Shown here piece by piece: positions 25,067 through 35,286 of a DNA stretch of 64,000 nt. The position numbers were made by a program, and so were the translations under genes. Within the stretch, counting starts at the first letter, position 1, and each line of letters opens with the position of its first letter. The DNA is from Betaproteobacteria bacterium (GTDB lineage: Bacteria > Pseudomonadota > Gammaproteobacteria > Burkholderiales > Casimicrobiaceae): positions 1 through 64,000 of the forward strand of contig JAAFIS010000004.1 of assembly GCA_013298695.1 (NCBI GenBank), given 5' to 3'. A model generated the notes under the pieces. That model did no database searches. It was not told the origin of the DNA and worked only from the letters and a program-made list of their open reading frames with translations.

Positions 25067-25082
25067 TGTTCCACGTGAAACA
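25067..25082. promoter_or_regulatory. parS site 3
   Basis: TGTTCCACGTGAAACA, identical to site 1 and exactly 188 bp after site 2. Confidence 0.93.
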
Positions 25083-25097
25083 TACAACAGGCTCATG

Positions 25098-25125
25098 GTT
25101 CCCTTCGACAAGCTCAGGGTGAACT
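25098..25125. repeat. TTCGACAAGCTCAGGGTGAAC dispersed repeat
   Basis: Segment gttcccttcgacaagctcagggtgaact with imperfect dyad symmetry. It matches a short repeat common in many proteobacterial genomes. A related fragment lies inside hairpin copy b at about 22457-22472. Confidence 0.55.
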
Positions 25126-25145
25126 CAAGCTCATCACAAACGAAA

Positions 25146-25616
25146 TCAACCCAACCGCTCCCGCACATAAACCAAAAGCCCCTCCCCCGCCGCCTCCACC
25201 AAATCCAACACATACTCAAAATCCCCGCGCTCCCCATAGTAAGGATCGGGCACTTCGCGCACCTTGAGCTCTGGTGCAAACTCCATCAAACCACGAATCT
25301 TTTCCCGCGCTTCGGCGGGCGCGCGATGCATCAGAGTCGAATAGTTCATCGCGTCCATTGTGATCAGCAGATCGAACGCCTCAAAATCTTGATCGGTCAC
25401 CGCCCGTGCGCGCAGCATCGAAAGATCGTAGCCGCGCTGTTTCGCATGGAATTGTGAGCGCGCATCCGGCGCTTCGCCGGGATGATAATTGTGCGTTCCA
25501 GCGGAATCCAACGTGATCTGCCCGAGCAAACCGGCGTCCGCCGCCTTCTTGCGAAACACGCCTTCCGCCGTCGGGCTGCGGCAAATATTGCCCATACAAA
25601 CAAAGAGAATCTTCAT
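25146..25616 (-). CDS. low-molecular-weight protein-tyrosine phosphatase
   Basis: 156-residue cytosolic phosphatase. The P-loop CMGNICRSPTAEGVF (CX5R with Cys8 nucleophile and Arg14) is at the N-terminus, and the catalytic acid is in VPDPYYG near the C-terminus, as in the family. SAGTHNYHPGEAPD and LLITMDAMNY are further conserved parts. Stand-alone enzymes of this type act on small or protein tyrosine phosphates; the substrate here is unknown. No tyrosine kinase gene is adjacent. Confidence 0.95.
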   Translation of the reverse strand: MKILFVCMGNICRSPTAEGVFRKKAADAGLLGQITLDSAGTHNYHPGEAPDARSQFHAKQRGYDLSMLRARAVTDQDFEAFDLLITMDAMNYSTLMHRAPAEAREKIRGLMEFAPELKVREVPDPYYGERGDFEYVLDLVEAAGEGLLVYVRERLG

Positions 25617-25753
25617 GTCATCCGGTCTATTACTTATAGTTAGACCGGGATTTTCACCGACTCAGCGGTTGCAGTAAATAGCGCGCGTCTTTCGGCTCTA
25701 GATTGTGAACCACAAATTGACACGAAAGCGTGGCCCGAATCGAGCGCCGCGCT

Positions 25754-26110
25754 CTAGTTCAACACGCCACGACCGTAACCGCCATGCGCCATCGGCAACA
25801 CGGCGCACACCATTGCCGCGCCTTTATCTTTTTCGACGCCTTTGAGCGCATTGACTTGGTCTTCGTAATCCTCGTCTTTGCGCAAATCCTCGATGGTTTT
25901 CCCAGTGCGCTTCACGAGCGAGGCGAGCTTGTCTTCATCGATCTTCACGCGCTTGCACTTCTCACGCGCGAAATCGGCGGATGCTAGGGTGCTAGCGGTT
26001 TGGGAGATCAAGGCTTCTTGATCGGTGGCTGCGTGGGTACTTGTAGTGACAACAAGGAAGATCGCGATGCACAGTAGAAACTCATAGGTTTTTGCAACAC
26101 CGACAACCAT
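25754..26110 (-). CDS. small exported protein of unknown function
   Basis: 118 residues from the ATG at 26110. Signal peptide (YEFLLCIAIFLVVTTSTHA), then a charged helical domain (EKCKRVKIDEDKLASLVKR, TIEDLRKDEDYEDQVNALKG) and a Gly-rich end (HGGYGRG). In-frame upstream ATGs exist up to 26179 but would extend across the divergent promoter. No family recognised. It is divergent from the accessory cassette driven from 26125. Confidence 0.6.
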   Translation of the reverse strand: MVVGVAKTYEFLLCIAIFLVVTTSTHAATDQEALISQTASTLASADFAREKCKRVKIDEDKLASLVKRTGKTIEDLRKDEDYEDQVNALKGVEKDKGAAMVCAVLPMAHGGYGRGVLN

Positions 26111-26124
26111 ACAATCAATTTGTG

Positions 26125-26152
26125 TTGACATATATACAAAAAAGAGTAGTAT
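26125..26152 (+). promoter_or_regulatory. strong sigma-70 promoter of accessory cassette
   Basis: TTGACA (26125-26130) and TAGTAT (26147-26152) with 16-bp spacing in an AT-rich stretch. It leads to an mRNA start about 38 bp before the small gene at 26197. The -35 is a perfect consensus. Confidence 0.7.
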
Positions 26153-26196
26153 CTGTTTTGTGGGCATATCTCCACACAAAATTAACAGGAGTCATT

Positions 26197-26385
26197 GTGA
26201 TCAAACAAGCATATATCTTCCGTGGTCGCCGACCACCCGGCTCTCCAGCCGCAAAAGCCCGCGCCAAACCGCAACCAACACAGTGTGCGGCTAGTCGCGA
26301 AACCAACTCGAAGCGCGCTGCTTTAGTCTCGAATCTGAGAAAACTTCTAGATCGGATTGATCTACCAGCAGCGTCTCTCGCGTAA
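26197..26385 (+). CDS. small basic protein of unknown function
   Basis: 62 residues, Arg/Lys/Ala-rich (IFRGRRPPGSPAAKARAKPQ), ending in a possible amphipathic helix (LVSNLRKLLDRIDLPAASLA). The GTG start at 26197 follows AGGAG by 5 nt and lies just downstream of the strong promoter. The frame is open upstream, but only this start has a ribosome site. No family recognised. It is the first gene of a three-gene cassette. Confidence 0.5.
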   Translation: MIKQAYIFRGRRPPGSPAAKARAKPQPTQCAASRETNSKRAALVSNLRKLLDRIDLPAASLA

Positions 26386-26495
26386 TTCATTGCAAATTTA
26401 TGTCACCAGCAAATACTGCCGTGACTCGTGATAGCCACTTAAAACTTGGCGCACGTTTGGAATACTTTTTAACTCCGTAAGGAAAAGATAACTTC

Positions 26496-26846
26496 ATGTT
26501 GAAACGAAAAATCAACGTTGTGACAAGCGACGGGGCGGTAAAGGCACTTCCGCTGACCGAATACCTTGTTTTCGCAACGTTAGCCGATCTACACGCAGAG
26601 CATGGACCAGTGCATGGCCCCGCTATCGCTCGCGCTTCGAATGGCGAGCTCACTGTAGCGACCGTTTATGGATCGCTTGAACGACTTCGAAAGAAAGGAG
26701 TGGTCGACTCGAACGAAGAATTGTTCGAGATTGGCCCTTCAAAGGTACGGCGCGTACTTTGGTGTCCACGCGCCACCGCTACTGAAACAAGGACACCAAA
26801 GAAAGCAAATCCATATGACGTTATACCCCTTCCGGAACCCGCCTAG
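26496..26846 (+). CDS. winged-helix DNA-binding protein
   Basis: 116 residues. LTEYLVFATLADLHAEHG, PAIARASNGELTVATVYGSLERLRKKGVVDS and a following beta hairpin have the layout of a PadR/MarR-like winged helix, with the recognition helix in TVATVYGSLERLRKKG. AAGGA precedes the ATG. It overlaps the next gene by 32 nt. It probably represses its own cassette (inference). The 110-bp gap to the preceding small gene shows no terminator. Confidence 0.7.
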   Translation: MLKRKINVVTSDGAVKALPLTEYLVFATLADLHAEHGPVHGPAIARASNGELTVATVYGSLERLRKKGVVDSNEELFEIGPSKVRRVLWCPRATATETRTPKKANPYDVIPLPEPA

Positions 26847-27216
26847 TGAGAAAGACAAGGCACCGGGTTTTCGGATAAGAAAAATATACGAGCAACAGAA
26901 ATGGCTTCAACCAATCCTGCACGATTGTTATCTTTTGGCTAACGATTGTGCGGCTGATTGGTGCGAGTCAGATACAGAAGAAGAGCGGATCCAGATCGTG
27001 GATTGGTACGAGCGTCAACGCAACGAGTTGTTTTATGAAGGACTCAAGCGAACAACGTTAGCTACCTTTGTACACGGGGGCATCCTTTCCATCTGGTCGA
27101 CGCTTTATGACGAAAGTGGAAGGGTGCTTGAATGGGTTCTCGCGAACCCATTCAAAACCCTCTTCTCAATTGCGCTCGTAGTGGTAGGCACAAAACTGCT
27201 ACGTAAACGCAAGTGA
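26815..27216 (+). CDS. small membrane-tailed protein of unknown function
   Basis: 133 residues from the ATG at 26815. A charged soluble part (KIYEQQKWLQPILHDCYLLA, EEERIQIVDWYERQRNELFY) is followed by a hydrophobic segment (about 70-95) and a C-terminal membrane helix (FKTLFSIALVVVGTKLLRKRK) with a basic tail. The frame is open back to 26668, inside the winged-helix gene, so an upstream start is possible. Overlap with the regulator gene suggests coupled expression. No family recognised; an effector controlled by the regulator is one idea. Confidence 0.5.
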   Translation: MTLYPFRNPPSEKDKAPGFRIRKIYEQQKWLQPILHDCYLLANDCAADWCESDTEEERIQIVDWYERQRNELFYEGLKRTTLATFVHGGILSIWSTLYDESGRVLEWVLANPFKTLFSIALVVVGTKLLRKRK

Positions 27217-27352
27217 GGGCACGGTAGCTGACCTATTGGCGAGCAATTGCACGATACGGTCCCGAACGAGTTTACCAAGCGACACTAATCAGTGTGTCAA
27301 CTACGGTCTCCTTACAAGGGTCTACTCTCGACCCTTTATTTATTTGTGCACA

Positions 27353-29782
<2,430 letters not shown>

Positions 29783-29796
29783 CTAACTTTTTGATC

Positions 29797-29885
29797 GTTC
29801 GCCCAATTTATTTGGGCGAGAGCGAAATTAATCGTAACTGTCGTAAATACTGTTTTTTATCGTTATCGCCCATATTAATCGGACG
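29797..29885. repeat. bipartite palindromic element, copy D
   Basis: Arm 1 palindrome tcgcccaatttatttgggcga (29799-29819) and arm 2 tcgcccatattaatcggacga (29866-29886) are 45 bp apart. It starts 21 bp upstream of gyrB and fills the dnaN-gyrB gap. Confidence 0.85.
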
Positions 29886-29917
29886 ACTACGCATAGAGCT
29901 TACTTCTAACGCCGGGA

Positions 29918-31021
29918 CTAAATCCGCATTGGCATCACCACATATTTGAAATCAGTGCGGCCGGGCATCGTGAATAGCGCGCTGGCGGCGGAATCTTGCA
30001 TCGATAGTGTGATTTCGGTGGAGCCAATCGTGCCCAACGCGTCGAGCAAATAATTGATGTTGAAACCGATGTCGACGGGGCCGCCATCGTACGCAATTTC
30101 GATCTCTTCTTCGGCTTCCTCTTGCTCGTTATTCGTACAAGCGATTTTTAACGTTTGCGGCGACAAACCGACGCGAACGCCGCGGAAGCGCTCGTTCGAC
30201 AAAATCGCTGCGCGCTGTAGCGTTTGCAATAAGAGCGTGCGATCCAGTGTGACGTGTTTCGTGTGCGCGGTCGGGATCACGCGGTTGTAATCCGGGAATT
30301 TGCCGTCGATCACTTTACTCGTAAGCTCGATGTTGCCGAACGAAAACCGCACTTGATTGGCCAAGATATCAATCTTGATGGCTTCATCGGTATCGGCGAG
30401 CAGCTTGGAGAGCTCCATGATCGTTTTGCGCGGCACGATGATTTCTTGTTTCGAGAAATTTCCTTCGACTGGCATTGAGGCATAACTCAAACGATGGCCG
30501 TCGGTGGCGACGCACACGAGCAAATCCTTTTCGAGCACGAAGAGCATGCCATTCAAATAAAAACGAATGTCTTGTTGCGCCATCGCGAATTCGACCAGTC
30601 GCAGGGTGGATTTCAATAATTTCTGCGGCACCGAAAAGCTTTGCAATTGCTCTTGGCTCATCGTCAAGCGCGGGTAGTCGGCGGCCGGCAAGGTCTGTAG
30701 CGAGAAGCGGCTCTTCGCGGCCTTCACCGCCATCTTGCCGTCTTTGGCATCAAGCGATACGGTGGATGCCTCAGGCAGGGCGCGCAAGAGATCCTGGAGC
30801 TTCCTGGCGGCCACGGTGATCGATTGATCGCCGCTTTGCTCGACCGCCACTGAGGCCGAGATCTGCAACTCAAGATCGGTGGCCACTGTGGTGAGCTTGG
30901 TGCCCTTGTGTTCGAGCAGCACGTTGGCAAGGATCGGCAGCGTCTGGCGACGCTCAACGATCCCGGAAACAGCTTGCAGCGGCTTCAGGACGAGATCGCG
31001 AGAGATAGATTTAAGTTGCAT
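29918..31021 (-). CDS. dnaN: DNA polymerase III beta subunit (sliding clamp)
   Basis: 367-residue sliding clamp, three clamp domains. It starts MQLKSISRDLVLKPLQAVSG and ends in the conserved PMRI tail. TLPILANVLLEH and the ATDGHRLSYA loop lining the protein-binding pocket are present. The ATG at 31021 is preferred over the codon seven residues upstream because it matches family starts and follows TTAGGT. It lies downstream of dnaA. Confidence 0.98.
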   Translation of the reverse strand: MQLKSISRDLVLKPLQAVSGIVERRQTLPILANVLLEHKGTKLTTVATDLELQISASVAVEQSGDQSITVAARKLQDLLRALPEASTVSLDAKDGKMAVKAAKSRFSLQTLPAADYPRLTMSQEQLQSFSVPQKLLKSTLRLVEFAMAQQDIRFYLNGMLFVLEKDLLVCVATDGHRLSYASMPVEGNFSKQEIIVPRKTIMELSKLLADTDEAIKIDILANQVRFSFGNIELTSKVIDGKFPDYNRVIPTAHTKHVTLDRTLLLQTLQRAAILSNERFRGVRVGLSPQTLKIACTNNEQEEAEEEIEIAYDGGPVDIGFNINYLLDALGTIGSTEITLSMQDSAASALFTMPGRTDFKYVVMPMRI

Positions 31022-31059
31022 AGATATACCTAACCCTAACAATAAGAGATGAGGGAAAT

Positions 31060-31068
31060 TGTGAATAA
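31060..31068 (-). promoter_or_regulatory. DnaA box (near-consensus) in dnaA-dnaN gap
   Basis: TGTGAATAA, the reverse complement of TTATTCACA, one change from the DnaA box TTATCCACA. It lies 39 bp upstream of the dnaN start. Confidence 0.6.
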
Positions 31069-31182
31069 GTCAAAAAAAGTCATTGCAATCAATGGTATGG
31101 CGCACAACAAAGTGCCGTGTAAGGCGCTTGTCTGAGTGTGGGCGAGTGTGCATGGAATTTGGCAGAAGAGAAAAAAGCTGAG

Positions 31183-31191
31183 TTATCCACA
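31183..31191 (+). promoter_or_regulatory. perfect DnaA box in dnaA-dnaN gap
   Basis: TTATCCACA, exact consensus. The 319-bp dnaA-dnaN gap (31022-31340) contains this and the box at 31060 but no gene. It may be part of the origin or serve dnaN regulation. Confidence 0.8.
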
Positions 31192-31340
31192 AAAGCTACT
31201 GGCTTATACCGATTCGTGAGTGAGTACACCCTTACAACCATTCGCCGCAGTTCAACCCGCATAAACATCGATCGAAATCGCCCATTCGTAGGCGGATCGA
31301 GTTGTTCTAAATCGGTGTTCATCGGTGAGAAGCAATTGCC

Positions 31341-32864
31341 TTAGCTGCGCAGTAACTGCAACAGAAATGAATAATCGTGCTGGATCTGCGGAGTACTCTC
31401 GCGTAGCACGATAATTTGTCGACAAGCGTGAAGTACGGTGGTATGGTCCCTGCCCCCAAAGTTTTGGCCGATTTCTGGTAAAGATAATGAAGTGAGCTCT
31501 TTCGCAAGCGCCATCGCCATTTGCCGCGGCCGCGCCACGATCCGCGACCGATTTTTCGAATGCATGTCGCTGACTTTCACTTTGTAATAGTCAGCGACGA
31601 CTTTTTGAATGTTTTCCACCGAGATTTGGCGCGATTGCACAGCGAGCAAATCACGCAGGGCTTCTTTCGCAATTTGCGGGTTGATTTCCACATTGTGAAA
31701 TCCGGCATACGCAATTACACGCTTTAAACCGCCTTCGAGTTCGCGCACGTTGGAGCGAATGTGCTTTGCGATGAAAAACGCAGTGTTCTCATCGAGATCG
31801 GCGTTGAGCTGCTTGGCTTTAGCGAGCAAAATCGCCACCCGCATTTCCGTTTCCGGCGGTTCGACTTGTACGGTCAAACCCCAGCTAAAACGGCTCTTCA
31901 AGCGATCTTCGATGCCTTCGATCTCTTTCGGATAGGTGTCGCAGGTAATGATGACTTGTTTTTTTGCCTCAATGAGCGTGTTGAAGAGATAAAAAAACTG
32001 CTCTTGAGTTGAGCCTTTGTTATTGAAGAACTGAATGTCATCAATGAGCAGCAGATCGAGCGTGGAATAACTGGCCTTAAATGCATCCCAGGCTTTGTGT
32101 TGATACGCTTTCACCACGTCCGACACATACCGCTCCGCATGAATGTAGCGAACCCGAGCGTGCGGCCGAAGCATCAACAGTTCATTGCCGATCGCTTGCA
32201 CCAAGTGCGTCTTACCGAGCCCCACGCCGCCGTAAATAAACAGCGGGTTGTACGCATCACCCGGATCGGTCGCCACTTTTTGCGCGGCGGCGCGAGCGAG
32301 TTGATTGGCTTTACCCGTGACAAACGAATCGAACGTGAAACTTGAATTTAGAGCGTAATCGCGAGCCGCCGTTTCGGCGCGTGGTCCGGTTTCGGCGCGT
32401 GGTCCGGTTTCGGCGCGGAATCCGGTTTCGGCGGTGGCACCTGAATTACCTGAGGCGGGCGTGCCGGAGCGCTCAATGACCACGTGGGCAGCGGCTGCAG
32501 GCGTCGATAACGGTCGCGTAAAAAACGATGGCGCGGTCGATGAACGCACGCTGACACTTGCGCGGTTAGCCGTTGTGCCATGGGCAGAAGAACCTTCGAT
32601 ACCCGCGCCATTTTGCGTGGCTGCCATCGCGCTATCGACGCGAACTTCGACGTTGATCGGGCGATCAAAAAAGACGACCGCCTGGTCTTTGATTGCGGAC
32701 AAAAAACGCTCGCGCACCCATTTGCCCACGAATGAATTCGGGGCCAACACCACGACTTGCTCGTCGGTTTCAATTGCTGCCAACGGCCGCAACCACGTAG
32801 TGAACTGTTGCGCAGACAGTTCACGCTCAAAATGAGACAAACAGTGGGACCAAAAACTCGACAT
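31341..32864 (-). CDS. dnaA: chromosomal replication initiator DnaA
   Basis: 507-residue AAA+ initiator that binds DnaA boxes and opens the origin. Domain I (WSHCLSHFERELSAQQFTTW), a long low-complexity domain II (about 85-180), and domain III with Walker A (GGVGLGKTHLVQAIG) and Walker B (LLLIDDIQFF). Domain IV has the DnaA-box-binding signature (FGGRDHTTVLHAC). Domain II contains tandem hexapeptides (RAETGP-like) from an 18-bp DNA repeat. It heads dnaA-dnaN-gyrB. A perfect DnaA box lies 102 bp upstream, consistent with autoregulation and an origin there. Confidence 0.98.
   Translation of the reverse strand: MSSFWSHCLSHFERELSAQQFTTWLRPLAAIETDEQVVVLAPNSFVGKWVRERFLSAIKDQAVVFFDRPINVEVRVDSAMAATQNGAGIEGSSAHGTTANRASVSVRSSTAPSFFTRPLSTPAAAAHVVIERSGTPASGNSGATAETGFRAETGPRAETGPRAETAARDYALNSSFTFDSFVTGKANQLARAAAQKVATDPGDAYNPLFIYGGVGLGKTHLVQAIGNELLMLRPHARVRYIHAERYVSDVVKAYQHKAWDAFKASYSTLDLLLIDDIQFFNNKGSTQEQFFYLFNTLIEAKKQVIITCDTYPKEIEGIEDRLKSRFSWGLTVQVEPPETEMRVAILLAKAKQLNADLDENTAFFIAKHIRSNVRELEGGLKRVIAYAGFHNVEINPQIAKEALRDLLAVQSRQISVENIQKVVADYYKVKVSDMHSKNRSRIVARPRQMAMALAKELTSLSLPEIGQNFGGRDHTTVLHACRQIIVLRESTPQIQHDYSFLLQLLRS
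32371..32436. repeat. 18-bp tandem repeat within dnaA domain II
   Basis: Three consecutive 18-bp units gtttcggcgcgtggtccg (the third with two changes) and a partial fourth. They encode repeated RAETGP hexapeptides in the disordered linker of DnaA. Confidence 0.9.
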
Positions 32865-32965
32865 GTAAGGGTGTGTTCCGCAGATCCCACCACCACGAAA
32901 AAGACGCGTCGGACAACCGGAATCAAGCCCTCAATTCTACTGCGGAAAGCGACCCAGGAGTGTAC

Positions 32966-32974
32966 TTATCCACA
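32966..32974 (+). promoter_or_regulatory. perfect DnaA box upstream of dnaA
   Basis: TTATCCACA in the 176-bp gap upstream of dnaA, next to a ttattcatg sequence. It is a candidate origin or dnaA autoregulatory site. Confidence 0.8.
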
Positions 32975-33040
32975 GGACTTGGCTTATTCATGAACCGCCC
33001 AGTTAAAGCGGGCAAGCGACGACAAAACTGCGGCTCTCGA

Positions 33041-33937
33041 CTACGCTGCACCCCGTCGCGCTAGAAGTGTGTACCACGCGCCGGCGAGAGCGCACGCGAT
33101 GCCCAACCAGCCCAAAACGTCTAAGCGAAGTCCTTCGAACATGAGCGAAATGAGCAGCGCACCGATGGGCGACAACACGCCGATATACATTGCGCGCGCG
33201 GCACCCTCGCGTCGAAGCAATTCGAGGTAGCACAAAAAAGTGGCCACGGTTCCTGCGAGCGACAGGTAGAGGAACGCCGCCCAAAATGAGGCACGCGTGT
33301 CCCAATAAAGAATTTGACCGGTGGCCACGGCGTAAAGCATTGTCGCCAACGCACCATAGAGCATCGCCCACGCGGTGTAGGTAGTCACCGGCACTTTGCG
33401 TTCGTTGAGGCGAACAGAAAGCACGGCGGAAATCGAAGAAGCCAGCGCTGCCAAGATCATCGCCCCGACCGCCCAAAGCGCAAGCGGGGCAACCGCGGAC
33501 GCACTAAACAGCGCGCCAGGAAGAAAGCAAAGCGCGACACCCAACACACCCAAACTGCCGCCAATCCAAGTCGTGCGAGTGATCGGCGTCGCAAACGCGA
33601 TTCTCGCAACCAGCGGCGTGAGAAAGACCATTAAAGTGAAGGCAACCGCCACCAATCCGGACGGGATTACTTGTTCGGAAACATAGGTAAGCACATAACT
33701 TAGGCCGTACGCAAACACCCCGGAAGATGCGGCGTAAACGTGATCGGCTTTTGCCATTGAAACACGGCTTCTGCGGGCGATCAAATAGATGAATATCACT
33801 AACGAAGCCAGCAAGAAACGGAGTGCGACCGCGTACGTCTCTGATGTTGCACTTCCCAGCTGGAAAGTAATCGCATAGAACGTGGTTGACCAAATCACCA
33901 CCGGCACAAAAAACAATATCCAGCTACTTCGCGCCAC
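33041..33937 (-). CDS. EamA/DMT-family transporter
   Basis: 298-residue inner-membrane protein with about ten hydrophobic helices in two EamA halves, as in the drug/metabolite transporter superfamily. It starts WILFFVPVVIWSTTFYAI, and PSGLVAVAFTLMVFLTPL and SPIGALLISLMFEG are family-like loops. A GTG start at 33937 follows AGAGGA. The substrate cannot be inferred. It lies immediately upstream of dnaA in the same direction, in place of the rpmH-rnpA genes found there in many proteobacteria. Confidence 0.88.
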   Translation of the reverse strand: MARSSWILFFVPVVIWSTTFYAITFQLGSATSETYAVALRFLLASLVIFIYLIARRSRVSMAKADHVYAASSGVFAYGLSYVLTYVSEQVIPSGLVAVAFTLMVFLTPLVARIAFATPITRTTWIGGSLGVLGVALCFLPGALFSASAVAPLALWAVGAMILAALASSISAVLSVRLNERKVPVTTYTAWAMLYGALATMLYAVATGQILYWDTRASFWAAFLYLSLAGTVATFLCYLELLRREGAARAMYIGVLSPIGALLISLMFEGLRLDVLGWLGIACALAGAWYTLLARRGAA

Positions 33938-34011
33938 GCGCGTCCTCTACAAAAAAGTAAATGATCCGATCTCGCGAGACTCGCCGCGAGTTATTTTGGA
34001 CATCTGATTGC

Positions 34012-35283
34012 TTATTGTTCGACGCTTGCGCGGCGCGGAAAACGTATCGACAGCTGCTTTAGCTTGCGATACAGGTGGGTACGCTCAAGACCCGCCTTAT
34101 CGGCAACGCGGCTCATGTTGCTCGACTCACGGCCAAGCAAATTCTCAAAATAAACGCGCTCAAAGGCTTCACGCGCTTCGCGTAGCGGCAGCTCGAAAAA
34201 TTCAGGCGGCAACTGGGGTTGTTGCGGCGCGGCGGGCTCTTGCAGGTCGCCCAAAATCGCCTGCAAATGATCCACCGTGATGGTGTCGTTGTTTGACAAA
34301 AGCAAACTCGACAGCACGCTTTGCAGTTGAATCAAGTTCCCCGGCCACGGCGCAGATTCGAGCAACGCTCTGACCTCGACTGGCAATCGCGACGGCGCGT
34401 CCGCAGAGAACGCAAGCGCACAACGCTCAATTAACGAGGGCAGATCGCTGCGACGTGCGCGAAGCGGCGGCACCACGACCGTTGCTGCTGATAAGGCCGA
34501 ATACAAGCTGGGATCAAAGCGGCCTTCGCCCGAGAGCTGACCCAGCGGCTCGGAGCTTGCGCAAACAATGCGAACACCGTAATTGGTCATCTTTCCGAGC
34601 ATGAACGAGAGCGAGCGCTGTTCGCTACGCGACAGGTGCGCCACCTCAGCGCAAAACAGCGTGCCACCGCGCGCGCTCTCCAGAATTTCGAGCGGGTTAC
34701 TGATCAAGCGCTGACCGCTTTCCAGTGAAATCCACGGCGTGTTCGCTTCGTGCAGCGCGCGCGCGCACTCACTGAAACCCACGCCCACCTCGCCTGTTAA
34801 CAAGATGGGCCGGAGATCACCCATCAGCGCCTCTAAGCGCGACTTCAATTCCGTAATCGGCGGACTCGCGCCGAGCTCTGATAAGTCAATCACTGCTTTC
34901 GGTTTTGCGCGAACGTTTTTAAGCGCCCGCTGAACCGTCGCCAAGAGCTTTTGCAAACCAATCGGCTTCTCAAGGAAATCAAAGGCGCCAATACGCGTCG
35001 CTTCGACCGCAGTTTCAATCGTCGCGTGGCCGGAGAGCATGATCACGGGCATCGTGAGCTGACCAGCAAGCTTCCACTCTTTGAGCAACGTCACGCCATC
35101 AGAATCAGGCATCCAGATGTCGAGCAAAATGAGTGCGGGATTGTGTTTCGCGCGCAGCGCGCGGGCCGTGGCAGCGTTCTCAGCCAGACGCACCACAAAG
35201 CCTTCGTCTTCGAGAATCTCACTGAGCAGTTCGCGGATGCCGACTTCGTCGTCGACCACAAGAATTTCGGTTGGCGTAATCAA
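34012..35283 (-). CDS. ntrX: NtrX-like response regulator with degenerate sigma-54 AAA+ domain
   Basis: 423 residues. Intact receiver domain (VVDDE, phospho-Asp in ALILLDIWMPDSDG, K in FLEKP) and a C-terminal Fis-type helix-turn-helix (NMSRVADKAGLERTHLYRKL). The central domain is eroded: the Walker A region reads TGEVGVGFSEC, without the GK-S/T residues; Walker B reads GGTLFCAEVAH instead of GGTLFLDEI; and the ELFGHExGAFTGA segment is missing, so roughly 20-30 residues are absent. It therefore should not hydrolyse ATP or activate sigma-54 polymerase, and may act as a simple phosphorylation-controlled DNA-binding protein (inference). It follows ntrY by 3 bp, so the pairing is clear. Confidence 0.9.
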   Translation of the reverse strand: MITPTEILVVDDEVGIRELLSEILEDEGFVVRLAENAATARALRAKHNPALILLDIWMPDSDGVTLLKEWKLAGQLTMPVIMLSGHATIETAVEATRIGAFDFLEKPIGLQKLLATVQRALKNVRAKPKAVIDLSELGASPPITELKSRLEALMGDLRPILLTGEVGVGFSECARALHEANTPWISLESGQRLISNPLEILESARGGTLFCAEVAHLSRSEQRSLSFMLGKMTNYGVRIVCASSEPLGQLSGEGRFDPSLYSALSAATVVVPPLRARRSDLPSLIERCALAFSADAPSRLPVEVRALLESAPWPGNLIQLQSVLSSLLLSNNDTITVDHLQAILGDLQEPAAPQQPQLPPEFFELPLREAREAFERVYFENLLGRESSNMSRVADKAGLERTHLYRKLKQLSIRFPRRASVEQ

Positions 35284-35286
35284 CTA

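Larger units (their letters stand above)
24691..25082 (+). repeat. 188-bp tandem repeat array carrying three parS sites
   Basis: Two tandem diverged units of 188 bp plus a closing parS. Shared segments include agatatgcgcgaa, gcaaactcatgc, cgcccgcgaagc-like and gcgcgtatgcgcgaa-like stretches. Each parS is followed by a short inverted repeat (cgatgccgggggcatcg in unit 1; atcgagccgggggctcgat in unit 2). No protein-coding gene is supported in 24603-25145. Confidence 0.85.

Noticed and set aside
24691-25082. CRISPR-like array
   Set aside because: Only three short repeats 188 bp apart, with related rather than unique spacers; the repeat is the parS site.
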